From Afipia sp. GAS231 (lineage in GTDB: Bacteria > Pseudomonadota > Alphaproteobacteria > Rhizobiales > Xanthobacteraceae), in NCBI RefSeq assembly GCF_900103365.1, contig NZ_LT629703.1:1178001-1242000 (forward strand): DNA of 64,000 bases, in the 5' to 3' direction. The position numbers were made by a program, and so were the translations under genes. Positions within the stretch are counted from its first letter, which is position 1. Every line of letters starts with the position of its first letter. The notes beneath the pieces were generated by a model. The model was not told the origin of the DNA. It did no database searches and worked only from the letters and a program-made list of their open reading frames with translations. Of the stretch, positions 50,938-58,624 are shown piece by piece.

Positions 50938-52035
50938 ATGATTGCCCGCTCGCTCATCCTCGCTTCCGCCCTGCTCGCCGCCTCCGCTTCCTTCGCGGTC
51001 GCGCAAAGCCCGCTGGACCAGGCCGACGTCATCGCCGCCCCCGCGCTGCGCGCCAATGTCCAGGTCTCCAGCGACATCGTGCGGATCGGCGACCTCATCG
51101 ACAACGCCGGCTCGGCCGCGCAGATCGCGATCTACCGCGCGCCGGATCTCGGCACCACCGGCTCGCTGCCGGTGCCGGCGGTGATCAATGCGCTGCGCGC
51201 GCATCAGGTGATTGGCGTCGACACCCGCGACCTCAGGGAAATTTCGGTGACGCGACTGGCCCGCTCGATCGAGGGCAAGGATATCGAGGCGCAGGTCGGC
51301 CGTGCGCTGGAGCGCAGGAACGGTCTCGGCGACGCTGTCAATCTCAGCCTCACCTTCGACCGCGATCCCGGCGATATCAGGCTGGATGCCGGCTTCACCG
51401 GCGCGATGCAGCCCACCTCGGTACGCTACGACAACCGCAACGGCCGCTTCGACGTCACCTTCGAGATTGCCAATGACAACGGCCTCGGCGCGACCAAGCT
51501 GCGCTTCACCGGCACGGCGGTCGAGACCGTCGAGGCCGCGGTGCTGGCGCGCAGTGTCGAGCGCAACGAGGTTTTGAAATCCTCCGACGTGATGGTCGAG
51601 CGCCGCCCTAAGGCCGAGGTGGGCGGCGACGCCGCCACCCGCGACCGCGCGGTCGGCATGCAGGCCCGCCGCCAGCTCCGCGCCGGCCAGGCCGTCAAGG
51701 TTGCTGATTTGGCCAAGCCCGATCTGGTGCAGCGCGACCAGAACGTCACGCTGATCTACGAGTCACCGGGGCTTTACCTCACCGTTCGTGGCAAGGCGAT
51801 CGAGGGCGGCACCGAGGGTGACGTCGTCAATGTCATGAACCTGCAATCGAAGCGCACGATTTCCGGCGTCGTCACCGGCCGCGGCCAGGTCTCGATTACG
51901 GTCGCAACGCCTCGCCCGGCTCCAAGTCCTGTCACAAGTCCGGTCAGCGATGCCACTTCCTCGCTCGAAACACCCAAGTCCACCGCTCCCGTCGCCGTCG
52001 CCAACATCAGTGCAGTCGCTGCCAAAACCGAGTAA
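50938..52035 (+). CDS. flgA: P-ring assembly chaperone FlgA
   Basis: 365 residues from the ATG at 50938. A signal peptide (1-21) is followed by an N-terminal region specific to this group (about 25-200) and a C-terminal SAF-type domain (about 200-330, ARSVERNEVLKSSDVMVERRP and GMQARRQLRAGQAVKVADL). It is longer than the E. coli protein (219). FlgA helps FlgI form the P ring in the periplasm. The last 35 residues are a Pro/Ser/Thr-rich tail. It follows flgG by nine bases. Confidence 0.93.
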   Translation: MIARSLILASALLAASASFAVAQSPLDQADVIAAPALRANVQVSSDIVRIGDLIDNAGSAAQIAIYRAPDLGTTGSLPVPAVINALRAHQVIGVDTRDLREISVTRLARSIEGKDIEAQVGRALERRNGLGDAVNLSLTFDRDPGDIRLDAGFTGAMQPTSVRYDNRNGRFDVTFEIANDNGLGATKLRFTGTAVETVEAAVLARSVERNEVLKSSDVMVERRPKAEVGGDAATRDRAVGMQARRQLRAGQAVKVADLAKPDLVQRDQNVTLIYESPGLYLTVRGKAIEGGTEGDVVNVMNLQSKRTISGVVTGRGQVSITVATPRPAPSPVTSPVSDATSSLETPKSTAPVAVANISAVAAKTE

Positions 52036-52040
52036 TGTAA

Positions 52041-52793
52041 ATGTCAGTTTCCCGTATCAACCGTCTCGTACTCACCAGCGCGCTCCTTTCGCTGGCGGCC
52101 GTTGCAAGCGGTTGCTCCTCGATCGACCGTCTCTCCCAGATCGGCGAAAAGCCGAAGCTGACGGAGATCGAAAACCCGACGACGCAGCCCGGCTACAAGC
52201 CGGTGCAGATGCCGATGCCGAAACCCGAGCAGGCGTCGTATAATGCGAACTCGCTGTGGCGGAACGGCTCCCGCGCCTTCTTCAAGGACCAGCGCGCCGC
52301 GCGCATCGGCGATCTCCTGACGGTGACCGTCAACATCACCGACAAGGCCAACCTCACCAACGAGACCCAGCGCAGCCGCACCAACAAGGAAGATTCGGGC
52401 GTCACCAACTTCATCGGCGCCCAGACCATCACACAGGCGAACAAGATCCTGCCCGGCCGCATCCTGACCGCGGACTCAACCGCTTCGAGCGACGGCAAGG
52501 GTTCGGTCAACCGCCAGGAAGCGTTGCAGACCAACGTCGCCGCCGTGGTGACGCAGGTGCTGCCGAACGGCAACCTCGTGGTCGAAGGCAAGCAGGAGAT
52601 CCGCGTCAACTTCGAAATCCGCGAACTGATCGTCGCCGGCATCGTCCGCCCGGAAGACATCCAGAGCGACAACACCATCGACTCCTCGAAGATCGCGCAG
52701 GCCCGCATCGCCTATGGCGGCCGCGGCCAGATCAGCGATATCCAGCAACCCCGCTACGGCCAACAAGTCATGGACGTGCTGCTGCCGTTCTGA
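52041..52793 (+). CDS. flgH: Flagellar L-ring lipoprotein FlgH
   Basis: 250 residues. A lipoprotein signal ends in LAAVASGC with the lipidated Cys25. Family motifs are NSLWRNGSRAFFKDQRAARIGDLLTVTVNITDKANLTN and NLVVEGKQEIRVNFEIRELIVAGIVRPEDI. It forms the L ring in the outer membrane. It starts five bases after flgA. Intact. Confidence 0.96.
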   Translation: MSVSRINRLVLTSALLSLAAVASGCSSIDRLSQIGEKPKLTEIENPTTQPGYKPVQMPMPKPEQASYNANSLWRNGSRAFFKDQRAARIGDLLTVTVNITDKANLTNETQRSRTNKEDSGVTNFIGAQTITQANKILPGRILTADSTASSDGKGSVNRQEALQTNVAAVVTQVLPNGNLVVEGKQEIRVNFEIRELIVAGIVRPEDIQSDNTIDSSKIAQARIAYGGRGQISDIQQPRYGQQVMDVLLPF

Positions 52794-52794
52794 T

Positions 52795-52843
52795 GGGCAT
52801 GATCCCAAAAAGTGGAAACCGGTCTTTGGAAAAGATCATGCCC
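52795..52843. repeat. Dispersed intergenic element after flgH
   Basis: GGGCATGATC (52795-52804) and GATCATGCCC (52834-52843) are perfect 10-base arms; the core has AGTGGAAACCGGTCTTTGG, sharing GTGGAAACCGGT-like sequence with the element at 31811. It starts just after the flgH stop and may act as its terminator. Confidence 0.8.
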
Positions 52844-52977
52844 CACTAAAAGAGTCTTCAAGAGCTCCCACACCTCGTTGCGAACCTAGGCGCGACGAAG
52901 TGTTCCAACGCGGCCCTCATCAGCTCCCCTGACGAGGGCCGCGGTCGTTTCAGGTTTGGCGCGTCGCGTCGGCGATG

Positions 52978-53235
52978 TCAGTGCGAACGGTGACGCGGGT
53001 GGGTTCGATCAACGAGCTGGGCGTAGACATTGAGGTAACGATTGGGTGCACAAGTGGCCGTTCGGCCCGAAGCACTCGCCTGGCACTGCGCGTAGCTTGA
53101 GAAGGTGCACTCGCCGGCCCCGCCGGCGAATTCATCACCCTGGATGCAATATTGATAATCCTGCGCTGCGGCAGGCGCCAAGCCAATGACGAAAATCGTC
53201 GCGGAAGTCGCGAGAGCAAGAAATACGGTACGCAT
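52978..53235 (-). CDS. DUF3551-type small exported protein
   Basis: 85 residues from the ATG at 53235. A signal peptide (1-24, ends AAA-QD) is followed by a mature part with four cysteines (YQYCIQGDEF, GECTFSSYAQCQASASG, TCAPNRY), the DUF3551 pattern common in Bradyrhizobium-like genomes. Two disulfides are likely. Function unknown. It converges on flgH with the repeat between. Confidence 0.85.
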   Translation of the reverse strand: MRTVFLALATSATIFVIGLAPAAAQDYQYCIQGDEFAGGAGECTFSSYAQCQASASGRTATCAPNRYLNVYAQLVDRTHPRHRSH

Positions 53236-53494
53236 TTTTCCCTCCTGCGTTGAAGCCTCCCGCTCTGTTGGTAGGTCCGGTGCAGGCATTACAGGGTGAG
53301 CTAGTTCACATCACCAGCCTCACTGTTAGGTGATCGCGTGATCTTTCTTACTTCGGCGCGATGGATTGCTTCGCTTCGCAATGACGGCTGAACGAACGGC
53401 GAATCGAAGTGCTCAGCCGGATTGCTTCACGGCGCAGCCGGTGACATAACCTGAACTCGCCGTGCCATCATTTTTCGTCTTCGGGAGAATAGCG

Positions 53495-54229
53495 ATGTGC
53501 CACCTCTGCGATGAAACCGTTCAATCGAGCCAACCAACGCGCCGCCGCTTTCTGACCGCCGCGGGCGGCATCGCCGCCGGTCTGGCCTTTGCGCCCAGCG
53601 CCTTTGCCAAGGATACCAAGCCGCCGCCAAAACCGCAGAACGTGATTTCGCCGGACGAGGCGCTGAAGCGGCTGATGAAAGGCAACCGCCGCTATGTCGA
53701 AGGCGTCTCGCGCCGGCACGATTTCAAACACGAGCGCGAGGCACTGGCCGGCGGGCAAAACCCATATGCCAGCATCCTGAGCTGCGCGGATTCCCGCATC
53801 GCGCCCGAATATGCCTTCGACAGCGGCCGCGGCGATCTGTTCGTCTGCCGCGTCGCCGGCAATTTCGCCAATGACGACACGGTCGCGAGCCTGGAATATT
53901 CGGTCGCGGTACTCAGCTCGCCGCTGATCCTGGTGCTCGGCCATGAAAGCTGCGGCGCGGTCGACGCGACGATCAAGTCGCTCAAGGACAACACCACCCT
54001 GCCCGGCCATCTGCCCTCGCTGGTCGCAGCATTAGCGCCGGCGGTGAAGGCGGTCGCGGACCAGCCCGGCGACAAGCTCGCCAACGCGACGCGGCGAAAC
54101 GTCATCGACACGATCGCAAAATTGAAGGCGGCAACCCCGATCCTCAGTGCTGCGGTTGACAACAAAAAGCTGAAAATCGTCGGCGGCGTCTACCGCCTCG
54201 GCGACGGCAAGGTCGAGATGGTCGGCTAG
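53495..54229 (+). CDS. Beta-class carbonic anhydrase with twin-arginine signal
   Basis: 244 residues from the ATG at 53495 (GGGAG upstream). RRRFL at 16-20 followed by a hydrophobic stretch and AFA-KD is a Tat signal, so the folded zinc enzyme is exported. Zinc ligands Cys97 and Asp99 (LSCADSR), His150 and Cys153 (GHESCGAV) are all present. The enzyme interconverts CO2 and bicarbonate in the periplasm. Most beta-class enzymes are cytoplasmic, so the export signal is the notable part. Single gene. Confidence 0.93.
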   Translation: MCHLCDETVQSSQPTRRRFLTAAGGIAAGLAFAPSAFAKDTKPPPKPQNVISPDEALKRLMKGNRRYVEGVSRRHDFKHEREALAGGQNPYASILSCADSRIAPEYAFDSGRGDLFVCRVAGNFANDDTVASLEYSVAVLSSPLILVLGHESCGAVDATIKSLKDNTTLPGHLPSLVAALAPAVKAVADQPGDKLANATRRNVIDTIAKLKAATPILSAAVDNKKLKIVGGVYRLGDGKVEMVG

Positions 54230-54253
54230 AGCTTCATAGCCCGGATGATTGAG

Positions 54254-55066
54254 CTATTGCGGCGTCGCGCGCCGGATCAAGGCGCAGAGCCCGGTCATGC
54301 GGGCGATCGGATGTTCGACGAACAGGCGGCACGACGCCAGCGCGCCCTTGAGCGTGTCAGGCGGCGTCGAAGGCTTCAGGTGCGAAGCGAGCACCGCGCC
54401 ATGGGCGTGGCCGAGCGCGCGGGTCGAAAGCGTGAGCGTATTAAGCCGCCCGTCGCGTTGCAGCGGCGCCAGCATGGTGCGCAGCAGCGCCAGATAGGAC
54501 GGCCAATACGCCAGATGCCGGTACATGCTTGCAATCAGTTGCGGTTCGGCGTCCTCGCCGAAACTGTTCAACTCCTCGACCAGCGCGGCCACTTCGGGAT
54601 CCAGCGCGTCCATCGGCGGCAGTTCGGGAATCCTGGTGCCCGATGGCTTCGGGGCGGTGACGGCCGGCGTCACGGCATCGGCCGGCCGCGGCTCGTAATG
54701 CGCCAGCAGCGCGGAGAGCACCACCAGCGCCAGCGCGTTGGTATACTGATAGCTGTCGAGCACGTTGCGAATGATGCCCTGGTCGGATTCGTCGATCCCT
54801 GCGGCGAGCAGCGTGTCGGCGGAGAAATCCGGCCATTCGGGCAGCGCGATGCCGCGCCTGACGGCTTCGGCATGCAGCGGTGCGGCACCGAGATAGAGCG
54901 GGCGCACCGTCGACCAGGTCCAAGGCAGCGCGCCCGGCATGGTCGCGAGATTGCGCCAAATCAGGTTGACGACGCTGGTGCCGAGCACCTTGCGGATATC
55001 GGCATAGATCTCGGCGGTCTCGCCCTTGGCGTCGCTCTCAAGGATCGATGCAACGCTCTCGGCCAT
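54254..55066 (-). CDS. DehI-like (halocarboxylic acid dehalogenase-type) protein
   Basis: 270 residues from the ATG at 55066 (a GTG at 55075 is also possible). The sequence AEIYADIRKVLGTSVVNLIWRNLATMPGALPWTWSTVRPLYL and the second half (PELPPMDALDPEVAALVEELNSFGE, MYRHLAYWPSYLALLRTMLAPL) resemble two helical repeats of the DehI family. Whether it dehalogenates is unknown; key residues cannot be judged by eye. It follows the hydratase gene on the same strand behind a repeat. Confidence 0.65.
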   Translation of the reverse strand: MAESVASILESDAKGETAEIYADIRKVLGTSVVNLIWRNLATMPGALPWTWSTVRPLYLGAAPLHAEAVRRGIALPEWPDFSADTLLAAGIDESDQGIIRNVLDSYQYTNALALVVLSALLAHYEPRPADAVTPAVTAPKPSGTRIPELPPMDALDPEVAALVEELNSFGEDAEPQLIASMYRHLAYWPSYLALLRTMLAPLQRDGRLNTLTLSTRALGHAHGAVLASHLKPSTPPDTLKGALASCRLFVEHPIARMTGLCALIRRATPQ

Positions 55067-55108
55067 CACGCTCACTCAATTCGGAAATTGGACAAAAAAA
55101 TTCGGTGC

Positions 55109-55191
55109 GTAGGATGGGTGGAGCGCAGCGATACCCATCACAAGTTCTCGATGCTTATCGGTGGGTTACGGCTTCGCCTAACCCACCCTAC
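55109..55191. repeat. Palindromic repeat (GTAGGGTGGGTTAG type)
   Basis: GTAGGATGGGTGGAGC at the left and CTAACCCACCCTAC at the right are inverted copies with few differences; a GTGGGTTACGGC/GCCTAACCCAC hairpin lies inside the right half. It sits three bases from the stop of the hydratase gene and may end its transcript. Confidence 0.8.
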
Positions 55192-55194
55192 GAT

Positions 55195-55980
55195 TCAATT
55201 GAAATTCGCCGTCACCGTGCCCAGTCCATCCAGCTCCATCACCACGGTATCGCCGGCATTGAGCCACACCGTCTTGACCAGACTGCCGGTCAGCACGATC
55301 TGGCCCGCGTGCAATCCCTTGCCTTCGGCGGCGAGATGATTGGCGAGCCAGGCCAGCGCGTTATGCGGATGTCCGAGCACGTCGGCGCCGGTGCCGCGAC
55401 CGGCTTCCTTGCCGTTGATCATGGCGCGGCCGGTGACCTTGAGCAGATCGGGCGCGGCCGATCGCGAGACCGGCGCGCCGAGCACGCAGCCGGCGGCGAA
55501 GAAATCGTCCGCCACCAGCGTCGGCGCTCCCGCCGTCTCCCATTTGACGTAGCGGTCGTCGACGATCTCGATCGCGGGGTGATAGGCCTCGATCGCCTCC
55601 ATCACCCATTCGGCCGTGAACGGCGCTTCGGTCGGCGCGAGATGGCGCGCGAGCCTTACCGCGATCTCGCACTCGACGCCGACGCGCACGTAATCGCCGA
55701 AGCGCAACGAGGCGCCGCTGTCGTGCACCCCCTTGGCGAACACGCCGCCGGCGCAGGGATGCGGGATGTCGAGATATTGCTGCATGACGGGGCTGGTGCA
55801 GCCGATCTTGTAACCGACCAGGGGGCCCACTTGCGGCAGCAGCAGAGCGTGCAGCGCACGCTGAACCCGGTAGCCTTCGGCCTCGTCGCCGGGCGTCATA
55901 TCAGGCGGAAGTGCCGCCAGCGGCGCGCGGCCACGGCGGGCGGTGGCGATGATCTTTGCGGCCGCGAGAATGTTGTCCAT
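55195..55980 (-). CDS. MhpD-type 2-keto-4-pentenoate hydratase / FAH-family protein
   Basis: 261 residues. Motifs GYKIGCTSPVMQQYLDI, RVGVECEIAVRLARHL (the ExE metal site), EIVDDRYVKW and GHPHNALAWLANHLAAEGKGLHAGQIVLTGSL identify the MhpD subgroup of the fumarylacetoacetase superfamily, which hydrates 2-hydroxypenta-2,4-dienoates in meta-cleavage pathways. No other meta-cleavage gene is adjacent. Intact, likely functional. Confidence 0.9.
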   Translation of the reverse strand: MDNILAAAKIIATARRGRAPLAALPPDMTPGDEAEGYRVQRALHALLLPQVGPLVGYKIGCTSPVMQQYLDIPHPCAGGVFAKGVHDSGASLRFGDYVRVGVECEIAVRLARHLAPTEAPFTAEWVMEAIEAYHPAIEIVDDRYVKWETAGAPTLVADDFFAAGCVLGAPVSRSAAPDLLKVTGRAMINGKEAGRGTGADVLGHPHNALAWLANHLAAEGKGLHAGQIVLTGSLVKTVWLNAGDTVVMELDGLGTVTANFN

Positions 55981-56003
55981 CGGCGGCGGCTTTCTCTTGT
56001 CGT

Positions 56004-56036
56004 GACAACAAGCCTGACCGCATGCTGCGATCAGGC
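56004..56036 (-). terminator. Rho-independent terminator after dksA
   Basis: On the minus strand GCCTGATCGCA and TGCGGTCAGGC (with one G-U pair) form an 11-base stem with a three-base loop, followed by TTGTTGT. It lies 14 bases beyond the dksA stop. Confidence 0.85.
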
Positions 56037-56049
56037 CTCGGGCACTGCC

Positions 56050-56460
56050 CTATTCGTCGCGATAAACCTTCTCGCGCTTCTCGTGCCGTTCCTGCGCTTC
56101 CACCGACAGCGTTGCGATCGGACGGGCTTCGAGCCGCTTCAGCGAGATCGGCTCCCCGGTCTCTTCGCAATAGCCGTATGTGTTGTCCTCGATACGCTGC
56201 AACGCGGCGTCGATCTTGGAGATCAGCTTGCGCTGGCGATCGCGGGCGCGCAGTTCGATGGCGCGGTCGGTTTCAGAAGAGGCGCGATCAGCCAGATCGG
56301 GATGATTGACGTTCTCTTCCTGGAGGGTTTGCAGGGTGATCTTCGATTCCCTCAGGATCTCGTCCTTCCACGCCAGCAGCTTCGCGCGAAAGTAATCGCG
56401 CTGGCGGTCGTTCATGAAAGGCTCTTTTTCGGTAGGTCGATAGTTCTTCAACTTTTCCAA
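56050..56460 (-). CDS. dksA: RNA polymerase-binding transcription factor DksA
   Basis: About 136 residues if the TTG at 56460 is the start. The conserved NYRPTEKEPFMNDRQRDYFRAKLLAWKDEIL precedes the only in-frame ATG (56415), so a non-ATG start is needed; TTG at 56451 is also possible. The coiled-coil tip (ADRASSETDRAIELRARDRQRKLI) and YGYCEETGEPISLKRLEARPIATLS are DksA signatures. Only one Cys of the zinc finger is left, as in many alphaproteobacteria. DksA tunes transcription with ppGpp. A good terminator follows. Confidence 0.9.
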   Translation of the reverse strand: MEKLKNYRPTEKEPFMNDRQRDYFRAKLLAWKDEILRESKITLQTLQEENVNHPDLADRASSETDRAIELRARDRQRKLISKIDAALQRIEDNTYGYCEETGEPISLKRLEARPIATLSVEAQERHEKREKVYRDE

Positions 56461-56616
56461 GGCCAGCCCATCTTCACGTGCAAGGCGGGACGGAAAAGTA
56501 TCCGTCCGCGCGGGCCTTATATAGCGGCGGGTTGTGACAGACAATATCGTCCATCCCCAGGGAGGGGCCGCCCCCAAGGCCTTGCACAGGCAAAACTATC
56601 GGGGCGGCCAGCCTGT

Positions 56617-57228
56617 TTAGTAGCCAACCGTGAAACGCCGCCGGATATGGGCCGGGCGCTCGATCTCGTCGGCGAGTGCAACTGCGAAGTCCTCAAAGGA
56701 AATCCAGCTTTTCCCGTCTTCCGCGGTCAAAAGCTGGTCCGTTCCCAGGCGGAACTTGCCGGTCCGCTCGCCGGCCGCAAACAGGGCCGAGGGCGACAGG
56801 AAGGTCCAGTTCAGTTCCTTTTCGGCCCGGAGCAGGTCGAGGAAGGCCGCCCCCTTCTCGGCCTCGGCCTTGTATGCCACGGGAAATCCTGACGTCGTTA
56901 CCAGCCGGACGCCGGGGGCCACCTCGAGGCTGCCGGCGCCGCCGACCACGAGGTAGCGGCCGACGTTCGAATCCCTGGCCGCGCCGATCAGCCGGACCGG
57001 ATCGCTGTCGAGAAAGTGCACCGAACTGACCGCGGCGTCGTGGCCGGCCAGCAAGGCAGCAAGGCCCGCCTGGTCCATCACGTCGCCCGCGACGGCAGTG
57101 ACATTGGCCTGGCTCGCGATCTTGCCGGGGTTGCGGGCGATGGCGGTGACGGCATGGCCGCGGCGGGCGAGTTCGGCTGATATGCGCGAGCCGGCGTTGC
57201 CGGATGCACCGATGACGGCGATTTTCAT
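56617..57228 (-). CDS. NmrA-like NAD(P)-binding oxidoreductase
   Basis: 203 residues from the ATG at 57228. It opens with the dinucleotide motif IGASGNAGSRI (5-15) and has the extended-SDR layout without the YxxxK pair (VVGGAGSLEV, WTFLSPSALFAAGERTGKFRLG). Such proteins act as NAD(P)H-dependent reductases or redox sensors. It is divergent from an HxlR regulator, a common pairing in which the regulator controls the reductase in response to electrophiles. Confidence 0.88.
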   Translation of the reverse strand: MKIAVIGASGNAGSRISAELARRGHAVTAIARNPGKIASQANVTAVAGDVMDQAGLAALLAGHDAAVSSVHFLDSDPVRLIGAARDSNVGRYLVVGGAGSLEVAPGVRLVTTSGFPVAYKAEAEKGAAFLDLLRAEKELNWTFLSPSALFAAGERTGKFRLGTDQLLTAEDGKSWISFEDFAVALADEIERPAHIRRRFTVGY

Positions 57229-57342
57229 AAAGGGTCTCCATTGGCGGGGCGGATGTGGTATCCAATGGTGACTAGATAGCAAAAAGGTTGTAGGTGTTAA
57301 GAGAGCACTTTGAGGTCACCTGATTACGCCGGAGTAACCGCC

Positions 57343-57732
57343 GTGAAAGCTACCAACAACCAAACCGCCAACGCCTATTCCGCGGACTGCCCGACCCGCC
57401 AGATTCTGGATCGCATCGGCGACAAATGGGCCGTCCTCATCCTGCTTCTCGTGCGGCACGAACCAATGCGCTTCAATGCGTTACGCCGCACCATTGAAGG
57501 CATCTCGCAGAAGATGTTGAGCCAGGTGTTGAAGTCGCTCGAGCGCGACGGGCTGATCAAACGCCGCGCCATCGCCACCGTGCCTGTTACGGTGGAGTAT
57601 TCGATCACGCCGCTCGGCGCGACGCTGGCGAACGCGGTCGATCCGCTGCGCGACTGGGCCGAAAGCAATCTGAAGGAGGTGTTGAATGCGCAGCGCCGCT
57701 ACGACGCGCAGCGGAAGCCGATCGCGGCGTAA
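57343..57732 (+). CDS. HxlR-family transcriptional regulator
   Basis: 129 residues from a GTG at 57343 that follows GGAGTAACC. A Cys near the N-terminus (SADCPTRQILDRIGDKWAVLILLLV) and the winged HTH (MRFNALRRTIEGISQKMLSQVLKSLERDGLIKR) are typical; the N-terminal Cys is the redox-sensing residue in studied members. It is divergent from the NmrA-like gene with 114 bases between starts and probably represses it. Confidence 0.92.
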   Translation: MKATNNQTANAYSADCPTRQILDRIGDKWAVLILLLVRHEPMRFNALRRTIEGISQKMLSQVLKSLERDGLIKRRAIATVPVTVEYSITPLGATLANAVDPLRDWAESNLKEVLNAQRRYDAQRKPIAA

Positions 57733-57744
57733 TGCACATGCCCC

Positions 57745-57937
57745 ACGAAAACGGCTCTTTCCACGTCTGCGAGCGAAGCGAAGCAAACCAGTCTTTCTTC
57801 GTGCGGCGAGATGGATTGCCGCGTCGCTTCGCTCCCTTGCACAAACGCTTTGCGTTTGTTGCAGGCAATGACGCGGAGAGACATAAGCTGGGCTCGTCGG
57901 AGCTACAGCGGAGGCGGCAAGCCGGGCAATGACGAGG
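57745..57937. repeat. Degenerate palindromic intergenic repeat with hairpins
   Basis: A GCGAGCGAAGCGAAGCAA arm faces TTGCCGCGTCGCTTCGCT, and ACAAACGC-TTT-GCGTTTGT (57841-57859) is a perfect hairpin. The right end (GGCGGCAAGCCGGGCAATGACG) is a worn version of the ends of the repeats at 12751 and 29636. No gene is supported here. Confidence 0.65.
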
Positions 57938-57945
57938 TGAGAAAA

Positions 57946-58359
57946 TTAGAACTGACCAGCTTTGGCCAGCTCGACTTCGACGCGGAGCTCGATTTCGGAC
58001 AGAACCGAATCGAGGCCGGGATCGCCGGAGGATGACTTCAGGTTGGCGGCGGCATCGCGCAGCCGGTTGACGGTCGAGGCATCGAGATTGCCGGACAGCA
58101 GCCCGAGCTTGAGATCGTCTAGCACGTCGAGCGCGCCCCTGCCCCTTGCCACCGAACGCTTGCGGCGCTCGGTCGGGTCCTCGACGCCCTGCATCGCGAG
58201 CAGCGCATCGATGTTGCCGGCGGCCTTCGGTGCCGAGGCGGAACGCGGCTCCTCTGGGGCTGCCGGCGTTTCCGGCAGCGAAAAGCCGGTCGAGCTGGTT
58301 CGCCGCGTCTGGCTCGCGGGCGCTCCAAGCGTGGTGCCGTTCGGTCCGTAGATGCGCAT
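57946..58359 (-). CDS. fliX: Flagellar assembly regulator FliX
   Basis: 137 residues from the ATG at 58359 (MRIYGPNGTTLG, the usual FliX start). The C-terminal part (IDALLAMQGVEDPTERRKRSVARGRGALDVLDDLKLGLLSG to ELRVEVELAKAGQF) is diagnostic. In Caulobacter FliX couples early assembly to the sigma-54 activator FlbD. It is divergent from flgI. Longer frames upstream are not supported. Confidence 0.92.
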   Translation of the reverse strand: MRIYGPNGTTLGAPASQTRRTSSTGFSLPETPAAPEEPRSASAPKAAGNIDALLAMQGVEDPTERRKRSVARGRGALDVLDDLKLGLLSGNLDASTVNRLRDAAANLKSSSGDPGLDSVLSEIELRVEVELAKAGQF

Positions 58360-58538
58360 CGTCGTGATCTCGTCCGGGAGAAGTGAGCGCAGCATCGCTC
58401 CGCTGTGGTTAACGATGTGTAAACGACCCGGCAAATTCTGCCGCCGGCGGCAGTTTCGCCATCGCCCGGGCACCGCTTCCGCACCGGGCTCTCGAACAAT
58501 TCCTATCAATATCAATGCATTACATGCATCGCGCCGGG

Positions 58539-58554
58539 TGGCATCGATCTCGCA
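58539..58554 (+). promoter_or_regulatory. Sigma-54-like promoter upstream of flgI
   Basis: TGGCATCGATCTCGCA has GG and GC exactly ten bases apart, as in -24/-12 promoters, with TGGCA matching and the T-tract weak. It lies about 70 bases before the flgI start. Weaker than the flgF element. Confidence 0.5.
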
Positions 58555-58624
58555 TAGTTAATGGCGGATCACCGTCATGGGAGTGGCGTTGCGATCCGGT
58601 TGAAGACCTCGAGGGGAGCACAGG

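Noticed and set aside
58409..58423. CtrA-type box between fliX and flgI
   Set aside because: It reads TTAA-N7-TAAA, one base off the second half-site; single degenerate matches are expected by chance in AT-rich promoter DNA.
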